Notes: generated by a model not told the origin, from the sequence alone. A DNA stretch of 64,000 nucleotides from Skermania piniformis (GCF_019285775.1 NZ_CP079105.1:3666603-3730602), one strand, 5' to 3'; counted from the stretch's first letter, positions 27,426 through 36,080 are shown. Made by a program: numbers and translations.

Positions 27426-28337
27426 CTATCCGGACGCGCCGTACACCGGCTCGGCCGGACGAGCCTGGTCGATCAACCGATCGACGACCGGACCCAGCTC
27501 GTCGGGCAGCCAGCGCGCGCCCTTGTCCGCCGGCGCACCGTGCCGCCATCCCTCGGCGAGCGCGATCCGGCCGCCCTCTACTTCGAATACCCGGCCGGTC
27601 ACCTGCCGGGACTGCGCGCTGCCCAGCCAGACGACCAACGGTGAGACGTTCTCCGGCGCCATCGCGTCGAATCCGGTCGCCGGCGCCGCCATCATCTCGG
27701 CGAACGCGACCTCGGTCATCCGAGTACGAGCCGACGGCGCGATCGCGTTGACCGTGACGCCGTACCGGGCCAGCTCGGCTGCCGCGTTCAAGGTCAACGC
27801 CGCGATGCCCGCCTTGGCCGCGGCGTAGTTGCCCTGGCCTACGCTGCCCTGCAGACCCGCGCCGGAGCTGGTGTTGACGATCCGGGCATCGACCGGGTCG
27901 CCCGCCTTGGATCGCGCCCGCCAGTAATCGGCCGCATGCCGCAGCGGCGCGAAGTGACCTTTGAGATGTACCCGGATCACCGCGTCCCACTCGTCCTCAC
28001 CGAGGCTCACGAGCATCCGGTCGCGGAGGAAGCCGGCATTGTTGACCAGCACATCGAGCCCGCCGAAGGTCTCCACCGCCGTGGCGATCAGTCGCTGCGC
28101 GCCGGCCCAGTCCGCCACATCGTCGCCGTTCACCACCGCCTCGCCGCCGGCCGCCCGGATCTCGGCGACCACCTCGGCGGCCGGGTCCGTCCCGGACGCA
28201 CTGCCGTCCAGACCCGCACCGAGGTCGTTCACCACCACTTTGGCACCCGCCGCCGCGAAGGCGAGCGCGTGCGCCCGGCCGATCCCGCGGCCGGCGCCGG
28301 TGATCACGACGATCCGGCCCGCGCAAAGATCCGACAT
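27426..28337 (-). CDS. SDR-family dehydrogenase (Rv3548c-like)
   Basis: A 303-residue short-chain dehydrogenase (ATG at 28337). It shows TGAGRGIG near residue 14, NNAGFLRDRM, the catalytic YAAAK preceded by NTSSGAGLQGS, and a C-terminal tail resembling that of Hsd4A at 3621. Position and length match Rv3548c. In the ring C/D region it probably acts on a hydroxyacyl-CoA or a hydroxy-ketone intermediate. It follows the second SDR gene by four bases, so the two are cotranscribed and divergent from echA20. Confidence 0.83.
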   Translation of the reverse strand: MSDLCAGRIVVITGAGRGIGRAHALAFAAAGAKVVVNDLGAGLDGSASGTDPAAEVVAEIRAAGGEAVVNGDDVADWAGAQRLIATAVETFGGLDVLVNNAGFLRDRMLVSLGEDEWDAVIRVHLKGHFAPLRHAADYWRARSKAGDPVDARIVNTSSGAGLQGSVGQGNYAAAKAGIAALTLNAAAELARYGVTVNAIAPSARTRMTEVAFAEMMAAPATGFDAMAPENVSPLVVWLGSAQSRQVTGRVFEVEGGRIALAEGWRHGAPADKGARWLPDELGPVVDRLIDQARPAEPVYGASG

Positions 28338-28341
28338 CTAT

Positions 28342-29160
28342 CTACTCCTGACTGGTTGAGGCCCGACCGGCTGACGAAGCAGGTTCGGTGTTCGCGTCGG
28401 CAGCGGCCAGGAAGGCCGGCCGCTCTCCGCCGCCGTGCATTCGCAGCACCGCGCCGCTGACGTAGCCGGCAAGCGGAGAAGCGAGGAAGGCGGCACAGTT
28501 CCCGACATCTTCCGGGTCGGCCAGCCGGCCCATCGGGACGGTCGCCGCGACGGCGTCGACGCCGGCTTCGGAACCGTAGTGCAGGTGGCTGGACTCCGTC
28601 CGAACCATACCGACCACGATCGAATTGACCCGCACCTTGGGCGCCCACTCCACGGCCAACGAGGTGGCCAAGCTGTCTAGTCCCGCCTTCGCTGCGCCGT
28701 ATGCTGCGCTGCCCGGCGACGGCCGGCTGCCGCTCACGCTGGAGACCATCACGATCGCCCCGCCCCGCTCCTGCCGCTGCATCACCGCGTTCGCCGCCTG
28801 GGCCACCGAGAGGGGGGCCAGCAGGTTCAACCCGACCACCTTGGCGTGGTAGTCCGCGGAGGCATCGGCGGCCAGCCGGAACGGGGCGCCGCCGGCGTTG
28901 TTCACCAGCACGTCGAGCCGTCCGTACCGGTCGACGATGTCGGCGACCAGCTGTCGCACCGCATCCGGGTCGCGGACATCGCACGGCAGGAACCCGGCAC
29001 GACGCTCCCCGACCGCCACCGGCACGTCCGGCGGCCGCCGGGCACAGACCAGCACCGTCGCCCCCGCGGACAGGAACACCCGAGCGATTCCGGCACCGAC
29101 ACCGCGCGCCCCACCGGTCACCAGCACCACAGCGTCGTCCAGATCGAGGCAGATGCTCAC
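28342..29160 (-). CDS. SDR-family dehydrogenase (Rv3549c-like)
   Basis: A 272-residue SDR from GTG at 29160. Motifs are [41 protein letters not shown] (catalytic Ser/Tyr/Lys) and FLASPLAGYVSGAVLRMHGGGE. It is the first gene of a minus-strand pair facing echA20 across a KstR2-like palindrome, the arrangement of Rv3549c-Rv3550. A role in degradation of the last two steroid rings is inferred from this context. The substrate is not known. Confidence 0.83.
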   Translation of the reverse strand: MSICLDLDDAVVLVTGGARGVGAGIARVFLSAGATVLVCARRPPDVPVAVGERRAGFLPCDVRDPDAVRQLVADIVDRYGRLDVLVNNAGGAPFRLAADASADYHAKVVGLNLLAPLSVAQAANAVMQRQERGGAIVMVSSVSGSRPSPGSAAYGAAKAGLDSLATSLAVEWAPKVRVNSIVVGMVRTESSHLHYGSEAGVDAVAATVPMGRLADPEDVGNCAAFLASPLAGYVSGAVLRMHGGGERPAFLAAADANTEPASSAGRASTSQE

Positions 29161-29170
29161 CGTGTTAACC

Positions 29171-29190
29171 TACCAAGCAATCGCTTGGTA
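29171..29190. promoter_or_regulatory. KstR2-like operator between the SDR pair and echA20-ipdABC
   Basis: TACCAAGC-AATC-GCTTGGTA is a perfect inverted repeat with 8-bp arms. Within it, 29176-29189 (AGCAATCGCTTGGT) matches the KstR2 consensus AnCAAGnnCTTGnT with one mismatch. The half-sites are spaced four bases wider than in the two standard sites at 38766 and 47090. It lies 11 bases from the SDR start and 23 bases from echA20. Confidence 0.72.
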
Positions 29191-29213
29191 GGCCATCGAG
29201 AGCAGGGAACCAT

Positions 29214-29981
29214 ATGGGGATCAGCACCGCCGCGGGCGGACCCGGCATCGCGGTCGTCACGATCGACTACCCGCCGGTCAACGCCTTCCCCACCCAGGGT
29301 TGGTTCGACCTGGCCGACGCCGTCCGCGCCGCCGGACGGGACGCGGACAATCGGGTGGTGGTGATCCGCGCCGCGAACCGCGGCTTCTGCGCCGGCGTGG
29401 ATATCAAGGAGATCCAGCGCAATCCGGGACATCAAAGCCTGATCGACGCCAATCACGGCTGTGCCGAAGTGTTCTCCGCGGTGTACGACTGCGCGGTACC
29501 GGTCGTGACTGCGGTACAGGGCTTCTGCCTCGGTGGCGGGATCGGCATCGTCGGCAACTCCGATATCGTGGTTGCCGCCGACGATGCGACGTTCGGGCTG
29601 CCCGAGGTGGACCGGGGCGCGCTCGGCGCCGCGACCCATCTGGCCCGCCTGGTGCCGCAACACCTGATGCGGGCGTTGTTCTACACCGCCGCCACGATCG
29701 GCGCCGCCGAGCTGCATCGCTACGGCTCGGTGTTCCGGGTGGTCCCGCGGGCCGAACTCGACGCCGTGGCGCTCGAGGTCGCCGGGCAGATCGCCGCGAA
29801 GGACGGTCGGGTGATCCGGGCCGCCAAGCAGGCGCTGAACGGGATCGACCCGCAGGACGTGCACCGTAGCTACCGGTACGAACAAGGCTTCACCTTCGAG
29901 CTCAACCTGTCCGGAGCGGCGGACGAGATCCGGGACCGGTTCGACGGCGATCTGGCCGCGCAACGCGCCGAGAAGGGCTGA
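29214..29981 (+). CDS. echA20: EchA20, crotonase-family ring hydrolase (rings C/D)
   Basis: A 255-residue crotonase-fold protein from ATG at 29214. Visible motifs are YPPVNAFPTQGWFDLADA, ANRGFCAGVDIKEIQ, VQGFCLGGGIGIVGNSD and EVDRGALGAATHLARLVP. EchA20 is known to open a steroid-derived ring hydrolytically in the HIP pathway, before IpdAB acts, and lies upstream of ipdAB in all known clusters. The ipdA start follows the stop by four bases, so echA20-ipdA-ipdB-ipdC form one operon under the KstR2-like site. Confidence 0.9.
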   Translation: MGISTAAGGPGIAVVTIDYPPVNAFPTQGWFDLADAVRAAGRDADNRVVVIRAANRGFCAGVDIKEIQRNPGHQSLIDANHGCAEVFSAVYDCAVPVVTAVQGFCLGGGIGIVGNSDIVVAADDATFGLPEVDRGALGAATHLARLVPQHLMRALFYTAATIGAAELHRYGSVFRVVPRAELDAVALEVAGQIAAKDGRVIRAAKQALNGIDPQDVHRSYRYEQGFTFELNLSGAADEIRDRFDGDLAAQRAEKG

Positions 29982-29985
29982 TCCG

Positions 29986-30870
29986 GTGGCAGACAAGCGG
30001 ATGACCCCGGACGAGGTGGCCGGCGAGCTGCGCAGCGGCATGACCGTCGGGATCGGCGGCTGGGGTTCCCGGCGCAAGCCGATGGCGCTGGTCCGGGCCC
30101 TGCTGCGATCCGAGGTCACCGACCTCACCGTGGTGACCTACGGTGGGCCGGACCTCGGCCTGCTCTGCTCGGCCGGCAAGGTCCGCAAGGCCTACTACGG
30201 CTTCGTCTCGCTGGACTCCGCCCCGTTCTACGACCCGTGGTTCGCCCACGCCCGCACCACCGGCGCGATCGAGGTGCGCGAGATGGACGAGGGGATGCTC
30301 AAATGCGGGCTGGAAGCGGCGGCCGCACGGCTGCCGTTCCTACCGATTCGGGCCGGACTCGGCTCGGACATCCCCGAATTCTGGGGTGACGAACTCCGCA
30401 CGGTCACCTCGCCCTACCCCGGGCCGGACGGCGTCGCGGAGACGTTGACCGCCATGCCGGCACTGAATCTCGATGCAGCGCTGGTGCATCTGAATATCGC
30501 CGATGCCCGGGGCAACGCCGCCTACACCGGCGTCGACCCGTACTTCGACGATTTGTATTGCCTGGCCGCCGAACGGCGGTTCCTCTCCGCCGAGCGGGTC
30601 GTGTCGACCGAGGAACTGGTGGGCGCGGTCGAGCCGCAACGACTGTTGATCAACCGGATGATGGTGGACGGGGTGGTCGAAGCGCCGCGCGGCGCGCACT
30701 TCACCCTCGGCGCGGCCGACTACCCGCGCGACGAGAAGTTCCAGCGGCACTACGCCGAATCGGCCACCGACCCGGCAACGTGGGCGGCGTTCCAGGCCAC
30801 CTATCTGGCCGGCAGCGAGGCCGATTATCAGGCGGCGGTCGCACGATTCGAGGAGGGCGACGGTGCCTGA
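29986..30870 (+). CDS. ipdA: IpdA, alpha subunit of the steroid ring-cleaving CoA-transferase-like hydrolase
   Basis: A 294-residue class I CoA-transferase-fold protein (GTG at 29986). It starts MADKRMTPDEVAGELRSGMTVGIGGWGSRRKPMALVRALLR, the nucleotide-loop region of the family, and has RAGLGSDIPEF and NAAYTGVDPYFDDLYCLAAERR. IpdAB hydrolyses the last carbocyclic ring of COCHEA-CoA and does not transfer CoA. Subunit length fits the family. It overlaps ipdB by eight bases, consistent with obligate heteromer formation. Confidence 0.92.
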   Translation: MADKRMTPDEVAGELRSGMTVGIGGWGSRRKPMALVRALLRSEVTDLTVVTYGGPDLGLLCSAGKVRKAYYGFVSLDSAPFYDPWFAHARTTGAIEVREMDEGMLKCGLEAAAARLPFLPIRAGLGSDIPEFWGDELRTVTSPYPGPDGVAETLTAMPALNLDAALVHLNIADARGNAAYTGVDPYFDDLYCLAAERRFLSAERVVSTEELVGAVEPQRLLINRMMVDGVVEAPRGAHFTLGAADYPRDEKFQRHYAESATDPATWAAFQATYLAGSEADYQAAVARFEEGDGA

Positions 30871-31630
30871 TCAGGCGAGTGGCGACGAGATCAGCCGTGC
30901 CGAATACTGCGCGATCGCGTGTGCCGAGATCTTCGCCGGCGCGGGCGAGATCATGGCCAGCCCGATGGCGACGCTGCCGTCGATCGGCGCCCGGCTGGCC
31001 CGGCTGACCACCGAGCCGGACCTGCTGATCTCCGACGGTGAGGCACTGTTCCTGGCCGATACCCCGGCGCTGGGTACGACCGGCGCGATCGAGGGCTGGA
31101 TCCCGTTCCGCCGGGTGTTCGACCTCCTCGCGAACGGACGGCGGCACGTGGTGATGGGCGCGAACCAGCTCGACCGCTACGGCAATCAGAACCTGTCCGC
31201 GTTCGGCCCGGTGCAGCACCCGACCCGGCAGATGTTCGGTGCCCGCGGCGCCCCGGGAAACACGGTCAATCACGCCACCAGCTATTTCGTCCCCCGGCAC
31301 TCGAACCGAGTGTTCGTCGACCGGGTCGACATCGTCTGCGGCGTCGGCTACGACCGAGTGCTACCCGGCGATCCGGCTTATCGGTTCCATCACCTGCACC
31401 GAGTCGTGTCCAACCTCGGCGTGTTCGACTTCACCGGGCCGGGCGGCACCCTGCACGCGCGCAGCCTGCACCCGGGAGTCACGGCCGCCGACGTCGCGGA
31501 GAACACCAGTTTCGAGATCGACGGCCTGGCCGACGCCCCGCCGACCCGCGAGCCGTCGGCCGACGAGCTGCGGTTGATCCGAGAAGTCATCGACCCCAAG
31601 GGGTTGCGCGAGCGCGAGGTGCGCGGATGA
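30863..31630 (+). CDS. ipdB: IpdB, beta subunit of the steroid ring-cleaving hydrolase
   Basis: A 255-residue CoA-transferase-like subunit from GTG at 30863, inside the end of ipdA. Features are GAGEIMASPMATLPSIGARLARLTTEPDLLISDGEA, the HVVMGANQLDRYGNQNLSAFG segment, and VFDFTGPGGTLHARSLHPGVTAADV. With IpdA it forms the hydrolase that opens the remaining ring of COCHEA-CoA to give an open-chain dioxo-diacyl CoA ester. Overlap of four bases with ipdC continues the coupled operon. Confidence 0.92.
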   Translation: MPDQASGDEISRAEYCAIACAEIFAGAGEIMASPMATLPSIGARLARLTTEPDLLISDGEALFLADTPALGTTGAIEGWIPFRRVFDLLANGRRHVVMGANQLDRYGNQNLSAFGPVQHPTRQMFGARGAPGNTVNHATSYFVPRHSNRVFVDRVDIVCGVGYDRVLPGDPAYRFHHLHRVVSNLGVFDFTGPGGTLHARSLHPGVTAADVAENTSFEIDGLADAPPTREPSADELRLIREVIDPKGLREREVRG

Positions 31631-32691
31631 GCCGACTGCGAACCCAGCTGACCGACCTGGTCGGCATCGAACACCCGGTCGTACAGACCGGGATGGGCTG
31701 GGTGGCCGGACCGGGACTGGTCGCGGCGACGGCCGAGGCGGGCGGGCTCGGCATTCTGGCGTCGGCGACCATGACCTATCCGGAGTTGGTCGCGGCGATC
31801 GGTAAGACCAAGGCACACACCGACAAACCGTTCGGGGTGAACATCCGCGCCGACGCCGCCGATGCCGAACAGCGGATCGACCTGCTGATCAGGGAACGGG
31901 TGAAGGTCGCCTCGTTCGCCCTCGCCCCGCGCGAGGATCTGATCCGCAAGCTGAAAGCAGCAGGCGTGGTGGTGATCCCGTCGATCGGCGCGGCCAAGCA
32001 TGCCCGCAAGGTGGCCGCCTGGGGTGCCGACGCGGTGATCGTGCAGGGCGGCGAAGGCGGTGGGCACACCGGTCCGGTGGCCACCACGCTGCTGCTGCCG
32101 TCGGTGCTGGACGCGGTGGACATCCCGGTCGTCGCCGCCGGCGGGTTTTTCGACGGCCGCGGGTTGGCCGCCGCACTGGCCTACGGCGCTGCCGGGGTCG
32201 CCATGGGCACGAGATTCCTCCTCACCCGGGAAAGTTCGGTGCCGGATTCGGTGAAGCAGGAGTACCTGCGCCGCGGCCTCACCGACACCACGGTGTCGCG
32301 CAAGGTGGACGGGATGCCGCACCGGGTGCTGAATACCGAGCTGGTCCAGGCGCTGGAACATTCCGGCCCGGCGCGCGGGCTGGCCGCCGCGGTCCGCAAC
32401 GCGACCAAGTTCAAGCAGCTGACCGGCATGCGCTGGAGCACGCTGGTCCGCGACGGTCTCGCGATGCGGAAAAGCAAGGACCTCACCTGGTCCCAGGTCG
32501 TGATGGCCGCGAACACGCCGATGCTGTTGCGCGCCGGTCTGGTCGAGGGCAACACCGAGGCCGGCGTGCTCGCGTCGGGTCAGGTGGTCGGGATGCTGGA
32601 CGACCTGCCCACCTGCGCCGAGCTGATCACCGGGATCGTCGACGACGCCGTGGCTCGGATCGGCGCGATCGGCGGGCTGGTCGACGAGTAG
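31627..32691 (+). CDS. ipdC: IpdC, nitronate monooxygenase-like flavoprotein of the HIP pathway
   Basis: A 354-residue FMN TIM-barrel protein from ATG at 31627. Signature parts are GIEHPVVQTGMGWVAGPGLVAATAEAGGLGILAS, ADAVIVQGGEGGGHTGPV and VVAAGGFFDGRGLAAALAYGAAGVAMGTRF. The family includes nitronate monooxygenases, but IpdC is required for steroid ring C/D degradation and works as a flavin-dependent oxidoreductase on a HIP-derived CoA ester. Location directly after ipdAB is the decisive evidence. It converges on the RidA-like gene. Confidence 0.9.
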   Translation: MSRLRTQLTDLVGIEHPVVQTGMGWVAGPGLVAATAEAGGLGILASATMTYPELVAAIGKTKAHTDKPFGVNIRADAADAEQRIDLLIRERVKVASFALAPREDLIRKLKAAGVVVIPSIGAAKHARKVAAWGADAVIVQGGEGGGHTGPVATTLLLPSVLDAVDIPVVAAGGFFDGRGLAAALAYGAAGVAMGTRFLLTRESSVPDSVKQEYLRRGLTDTTVSRKVDGMPHRVLNTELVQALEHSGPARGLAAAVRNATKFKQLTGMRWSTLVRDGLAMRKSKDLTWSQVVMAANTPMLLRAGLVEGNTEAGVLASGQVVGMLDDLPTCAELITGIVDDAVARIGAIGGLVDE

Positions 32692-32742
32692 CGCCGTCGT
32701 AGCCGGGCTGCAATGCGCGAGTGGCTACCTCTCGCCGGAGCC

Positions 32743-33144
32743 TCACCGAATGACGGCCGCGATCGCGGCGATCTCCACCAGCGCACCCGGCACCCCGAGG
32801 CCTGCCACCCTCGCGGCGGTAACCAACGGCGGCTCGTCGGACGCAAGATCGGCGGCGATCGCACCGTACGCCGCCGCGAGGTCTGCCCCCTCGACGAGGA
32901 GCACCGTCCACTGGATTACGTCGCCGACCGTCGCACCCGCCGATGCCAGCGCGGTCTTCGCGTTGGCCAGCGCGCGCACCGACTGCGCGGCCACATCATC
33001 TCCGCCGACGAGCACACCGTCCGCGTCGACCGAGTTCTGCCCGCCGATGTAGATCGTCGTCGCGCCGGGCGGAACCACCGCGACGTGGCTGAAGGCCGGA
33101 CTGCGGACGAGCCCTTCGGGGCGGAGACGCTGGATCGAAGTCAC
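32743..33144 (-). CDS. RidA/YjgF-family protein
   Basis: A 133-residue RidA-type protein, start taken as GTG at 33144 (VTSIQRLRPEGL). Family features are FSHVAVVPPGATTIYIGGQNSVDADGVLVG, AQSVRALANAKTALASAGATVGDVIQWTVLLV and the C-terminal strand ALVEIAAIAAV. The arginine that binds the imine substrate in true RidA appears replaced by Gly (VAGL where VARL is usual), so the enamine/imine deaminase activity may be lost; this rests on a hand alignment. It marks the start of a block unrelated to sterols. Confidence 0.78.
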   Translation of the reverse strand: MTSIQRLRPEGLVRSPAFSHVAVVPPGATTIYIGGQNSVDADGVLVGGDDVAAQSVRALANAKTALASAGATVGDVIQWTVLLVEGADLAAAYGAIAADLASDEPPLVTAARVAGLGVPGALVEIAAIAAVIR

Positions 33145-33339
33145 GGCCTCACCATGACACGTCCCACCGACACGCCAAATCAAGGCACTCGGAGGCACTC
33201 CACGGCGAGCATGACCGCGAGTGAGTTGTCGACCAGCCGTTTTGATCGCGACGTACGGTGCTCCCACGCCGTCCCCGGAGCCAGGTCCTTCTCAGGTCCG
33301 CCGCTGTGCGTTTTGAGTGTTTGAGCCTACTATGGAGCC
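33145..33339 (+). promoter_or_regulatory. Promoter region of the toxin-antitoxin pair
   Basis: This 195-base gap has no gene. Near its right end are two TTTGAG direct repeats eight bases apart (33312-33317 and 33320-33325), then a -10-like TACTAT (33328-33333) six bases before the antitoxin ATG. Transcription would start at or next to the ATG, suggesting a leaderless message, and the repeats could be the operator for autoregulation. This is a reading by eye. Confidence 0.4.
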
Positions 33340-33750
33340 ATGACCGAAGTGATCGCGCACGACCAGGCCCAGCGCTTGCGCTCAGCCATCGACGACGCGT
33401 TGAACGCTTCCACCGACGACGACGCAGCGGTCTCGGAGTCGGTGCGGACGGCGCTGTTCCGTGTCCTGGACGTGCTGGAGACCAGCGGCGGCGTGGTCGT
33501 CCTGCCCGCCGATGCGTTCGTGGGCACACAGCAAGCCGCCGAGCTGCTCGGCGTCAGCAGGATGACCGTGGTGCGGCTGATCGACCGGGGCGAACTCGCC
33601 GAAGAGGGCGGGGGAGTCCACCGCAGAATCGCGGCCTCAGAGCTGGAGCGCTACCGTGTCGCCGCGCGACCGCGCCGCCGCGCCGCGCTGCGCGAGCTCG
33701 CACAAGACGTCTCGGAGGGCGACGCCGACCGAGTGATCAGCACCCGGTGA
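33340..33750 (+). CDS. Antitoxin with excisionase-type helix-turn-helix
   Basis: A 136-residue protein from ATG at 33340. The core FVGTQQAAELLGVSRMTVVRLIDRGELAEE...HRRIAASELERYR (about residues 64-105) is a MerR/excisionase-like winged HTH. The N-terminal part is acidic and helical, the C-terminal part Arg-rich. This protein type is regularly found directly upstream of PIN_3-type toxins, and here the toxin start overlaps its stop (GTGA). It probably neutralises the PIN ribonuclease and represses its own promoter. Confidence 0.82.
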   Translation: MTEVIAHDQAQRLRSAIDDALNASTDDDAAVSESVRTALFRVLDVLETSGGVVVLPADAFVGTQQAAELLGVSRMTVVRLIDRGELAEEGGGVHRRIAASELERYRVAARPRRRAALRELAQDVSEGDADRVISTR

Positions 33751-34744
33751 CGCCTCCAGCCGCCGTCCTCGACGCCTGCACGCTGGTCCCGATCCGCCTC
33801 GCGTCGACGCTGCTGTGGATCGCCGAGGCCGGCCTCTTCCAGCCGCTGTGGTCGGAGGAGATCCTCGACGAAGTCGAGCGCAACCTACCCAAGATCGGCG
33901 TAGAGCCGGCGCGGGCCAAACGCCGGGTCGCAAACATGCGCTCCGCGTTCGGCGCGGAAGCGCTCGTCGACGGGTTTGACGGCCTGATCGACCGGATGCT
34001 GTGCCACCCAAAGGACCGACACGTCCTCGCCGCCGCGGTGCACGAGAACGCAGACGCCCTGGTCACGTTCAACCTGAAGGATTTCCCGCAGAAGCCGTAG
34101 AGCCGCACGGGGTCGAGGCCGTCCACCCGGATCTATTCCTGCTTCGGCTGCTGTACGAGTGGCCCGACGACGTCCTGAGTGCCCTGGAGACTGGAGTCCG
34201 AGATCTCCGCAATCCGCCCGAGACCGTGGGCGGCTGGCTGGCCCACCTCACCCCGACGGTGTCCATATTCGCAAACCTCGCCGCCGACGCCCTGCGCGAG
34301 CCCCCGGGCTCGGTCAGCCCGGTGCCCGCGATGGTCCGGTCCGACGAAGAGGCGGCTGCTCGGGCGATGGGCGAGCCCGGGGACCTGACCAACCCGGCGC
34401 AAGTGGCCGTCCTCTGGTACTCCGGGCTTCTCGGCGATCTCGCCGCGGCGCGGGCACTGACGTACGCTCCCGCGGCTTGGGGCGACTACCGGTGGGCGAT
34501 CGACCATGTCGAACGGCGGTCCTTGGCCTCGAAGGTCATCCCGGCTGTCGACGCTCCCGACCGCATCGCCTTCATGCGGTTCGTCCCGCAGGTCGCGCAG
34601 TCCTCGCGCGTCTTCCAAGCGTTCGTCACGGCGGCGACGTTCATCACGCTCCTCCGGCTCGACGACGGGAGCTGGCGGGTCTGGGGGCTCGGCCCCAGGA
34701 TGCCGCCAGCGCTCGAGATCATCGGAGAACGGCCCGTAGGCTGA
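33747..34744 (+). pseudogene. PIN-domain ribonuclease toxin, frameshifted, with a long C-terminal extension
   Basis: The PIN domain starts at GTG 33747 (PPAAVLDACTLVP, Asp9) and continues with WSEEILDEVERNL, PKDRHVLAAAV and ALVTFNLKDFP, then meets TAG at 34098-34100 (117 codons). The typical continuation of PIN_3 toxins (FPAEAVEPHGVEAVHPDLFL) is intact in another frame from about 34083 and runs to TGA at 34742-34744. One missing base in TTCCCGCAG at about 34081-34089 explains the break; corrected, the protein is 332 residues. The last ~140 residues (up to WRVWGLGPRMPP) exceed the usual length of this family and look like an added domain I do not recognise. A natural inactivating deletion, programmed frameshift or sequencing error are all possible. 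Confidence 0.72.
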
Positions 34745-34749
34745 GCGCT

Positions 34750-35421
34750 GTGAAGGTGATCCTGTTCGGCGGCACCGGGATGGTGGGCCAGGGCGTCCTG
34801 CGTGAGTGCCTGCGCGACGACGCGGTGACCGAGGTGTTGGCGGTCGGCCGCAGCCGGCTCCCGCAACGTGACCCGAAGCTGACCGAACTGATCCACGCCG
34901 ATCTGGCTGATCTGACGCCGGTACGCGACCGCCTCGCCGGCTACGACGCCTGCTTCTTCTGTCTCGGCGTCTCCTCGGTCGGGATGAGTGAGCCAGACTA
35001 CCGGCACACCACCTACGACCTGACGCTGGCGGCAGCCCGACCGATCGCGGAGCTGAACCCGGGCAGCACCTTCGTCTACGTGTCCGGCGCCGGGACCGAC
35101 ACCGACGGCCGGCAGATGTGGGCGCGGGTCAAGGGCGAGACCGAGGACGCGGTGCGCGCCCTGCCACTGCAGACCTACCTGTTCCGGCCGGGAGTGATCC
35201 GTCCGCTGAACGGGATCGAGTCGAAGACCCGCTGGTACCGGCTCGGCTACGCGGCCGCGGGCCCGATATTCGCTGTGCTGCAACGCACCTCGAACCTGGT
35301 GGTCACCACCGAGCAACTCGGCCAGGCGATGCTGGAAGTCGCGCAGCACGGTTCGCCGGAGGTCGTCGTCGACAACCGGCGGATCGCCGACCTTGCCGGC
35401 CGGTACGCCGCGGGCCGATAG
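34750..35421 (+). CDS. NAD(P)-binding epimerase/dehydratase-like protein
   Basis: A 223-residue Rossmann-fold protein from GTG at 34750. The dinucleotide-binding motif is VILFGGTGMVGQGVLRE at the N-terminus; ACFFCLGVSSVGMSE, FVYVSGAGTDTDGRQMWARVKGETE and LFRPGVIRPLNG follow, typical of short atypical SDRs of the HTATIP2/NAD(P)H-binding type. It begins five bases after the end of the broken PIN gene and stops next to the convergent TetR gene. No link to neighbouring functions can be shown. Confidence 0.75.
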   Translation: MKVILFGGTGMVGQGVLRECLRDDAVTEVLAVGRSRLPQRDPKLTELIHADLADLTPVRDRLAGYDACFFCLGVSSVGMSEPDYRHTTYDLTLAAARPIAELNPGSTFVYVSGAGTDTDGRQMWARVKGETEDAVRALPLQTYLFRPGVIRPLNGIESKTRWYRLGYAAAGPIFAVLQRTSNLVVTTEQLGQAMLEVAQHGSPEVVVDNRRIADLAGRYAAGR

Positions 35422-36030
35422 CTATCCGGGTTCCGGCAAGCCGCCCAGGGCGTGTAACAGCTGCACGCAGTGCGCGACGAACGCGTCCCGGCCTACCTCC
35501 AGTCGCCCGGCGACATACTCGTGGAACAGGTGCGATAGCGCGCCGGCCAGGCTGGTCGCGACCAGTGCCCGATGCTCGGCCGACGACCCGGATGGCAGCT
35601 GCGCGGTGATCCGTTCGGTCAGAGTGCGGCCGACGCGCTCCACATGGACGTACAGGCCGGGCTCGGTCATCGGCGCGAGAAACAGGATGCGGCCCTTGTC
35701 CGGCTGGTCGATGGTGAGGCCGACCACGGCGTCCACCGCAGCGGCAGCCACGGCCGCGGGCGGCGCCGCGGCCACGGCGGCCTGGACGGTGGCGTCCACC
35801 TCGCGCTCGACCGCAGCGAATACTGCCGCGACCAATTCGTCTCGGTTGGTGAAGTTCTCGTAGAAGTACCGCTCGGTGAGCGACGCCGCCCGACAGACTG
35901 CGCGCACCGAGACGGCCGCCCCGCCGCCATCGGCCAGCAGTTCGTGTGCCGCAGCAAGGAGTTGCTCCCGCCGCCCGGCTCGGCGCTCGGCCATCGTGGT
36001 ACCGGCCCATGATCTGCTGCGCGTCGGCAT
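35422..36030 (-). CDS. TetR-family transcriptional regulator
   Basis: A 202-residue TetR regulator. The start is set at ATG 36030 (MPTRSRSWAGTTMAERRAGRREQLL), which gives the usual N-terminus; an upstream ATG at 36066 would read through the likely promoter. The HTH is AVSVRAVCRAASLTERYFYENFTNRDEL (about residues 38-65). The C-terminal ligand-binding domain is Ala-rich and not diagnostic. It is divergent from the MpaB-type oxygenase gene with 50 bases between, so it most likely regulates that gene and itself. Confidence 0.82.
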   Translation of the reverse strand: MPTRSRSWAGTTMAERRAGRREQLLAAAHELLADGGGAAVSVRAVCRAASLTERYFYENFTNRDELVAAVFAAVEREVDATVQAAVAAAPPAAVAAAAVDAVVGLTIDQPDKGRILFLAPMTEPGLYVHVERVGRTLTERITAQLPSGSSAEHRALVATSLAGALSHLFHEYVAGRLEVGRDAFVAHCVQLLHALGGLPEPG

Positions 36031-36080
36031 ACCCACCAGTTCTAATTGACTACACCCGTTGTACATCTTACCGTGGGGTG

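Noticed and set aside
32699-32728. GTAGCC...GGCTAC inverted repeat between ipdC and the RidA gene as a terminator
   Set aside because: The loop is 18 bases, the arms only six, and no U-tract follows; too weak to call.
34159-34749. N-terminal extension of the NAD-binding protein
   Set aside because: The extension is an Arg-rich shadow of the PIN tail frame; the Rossmann motif begins right after the GTG at 34750.
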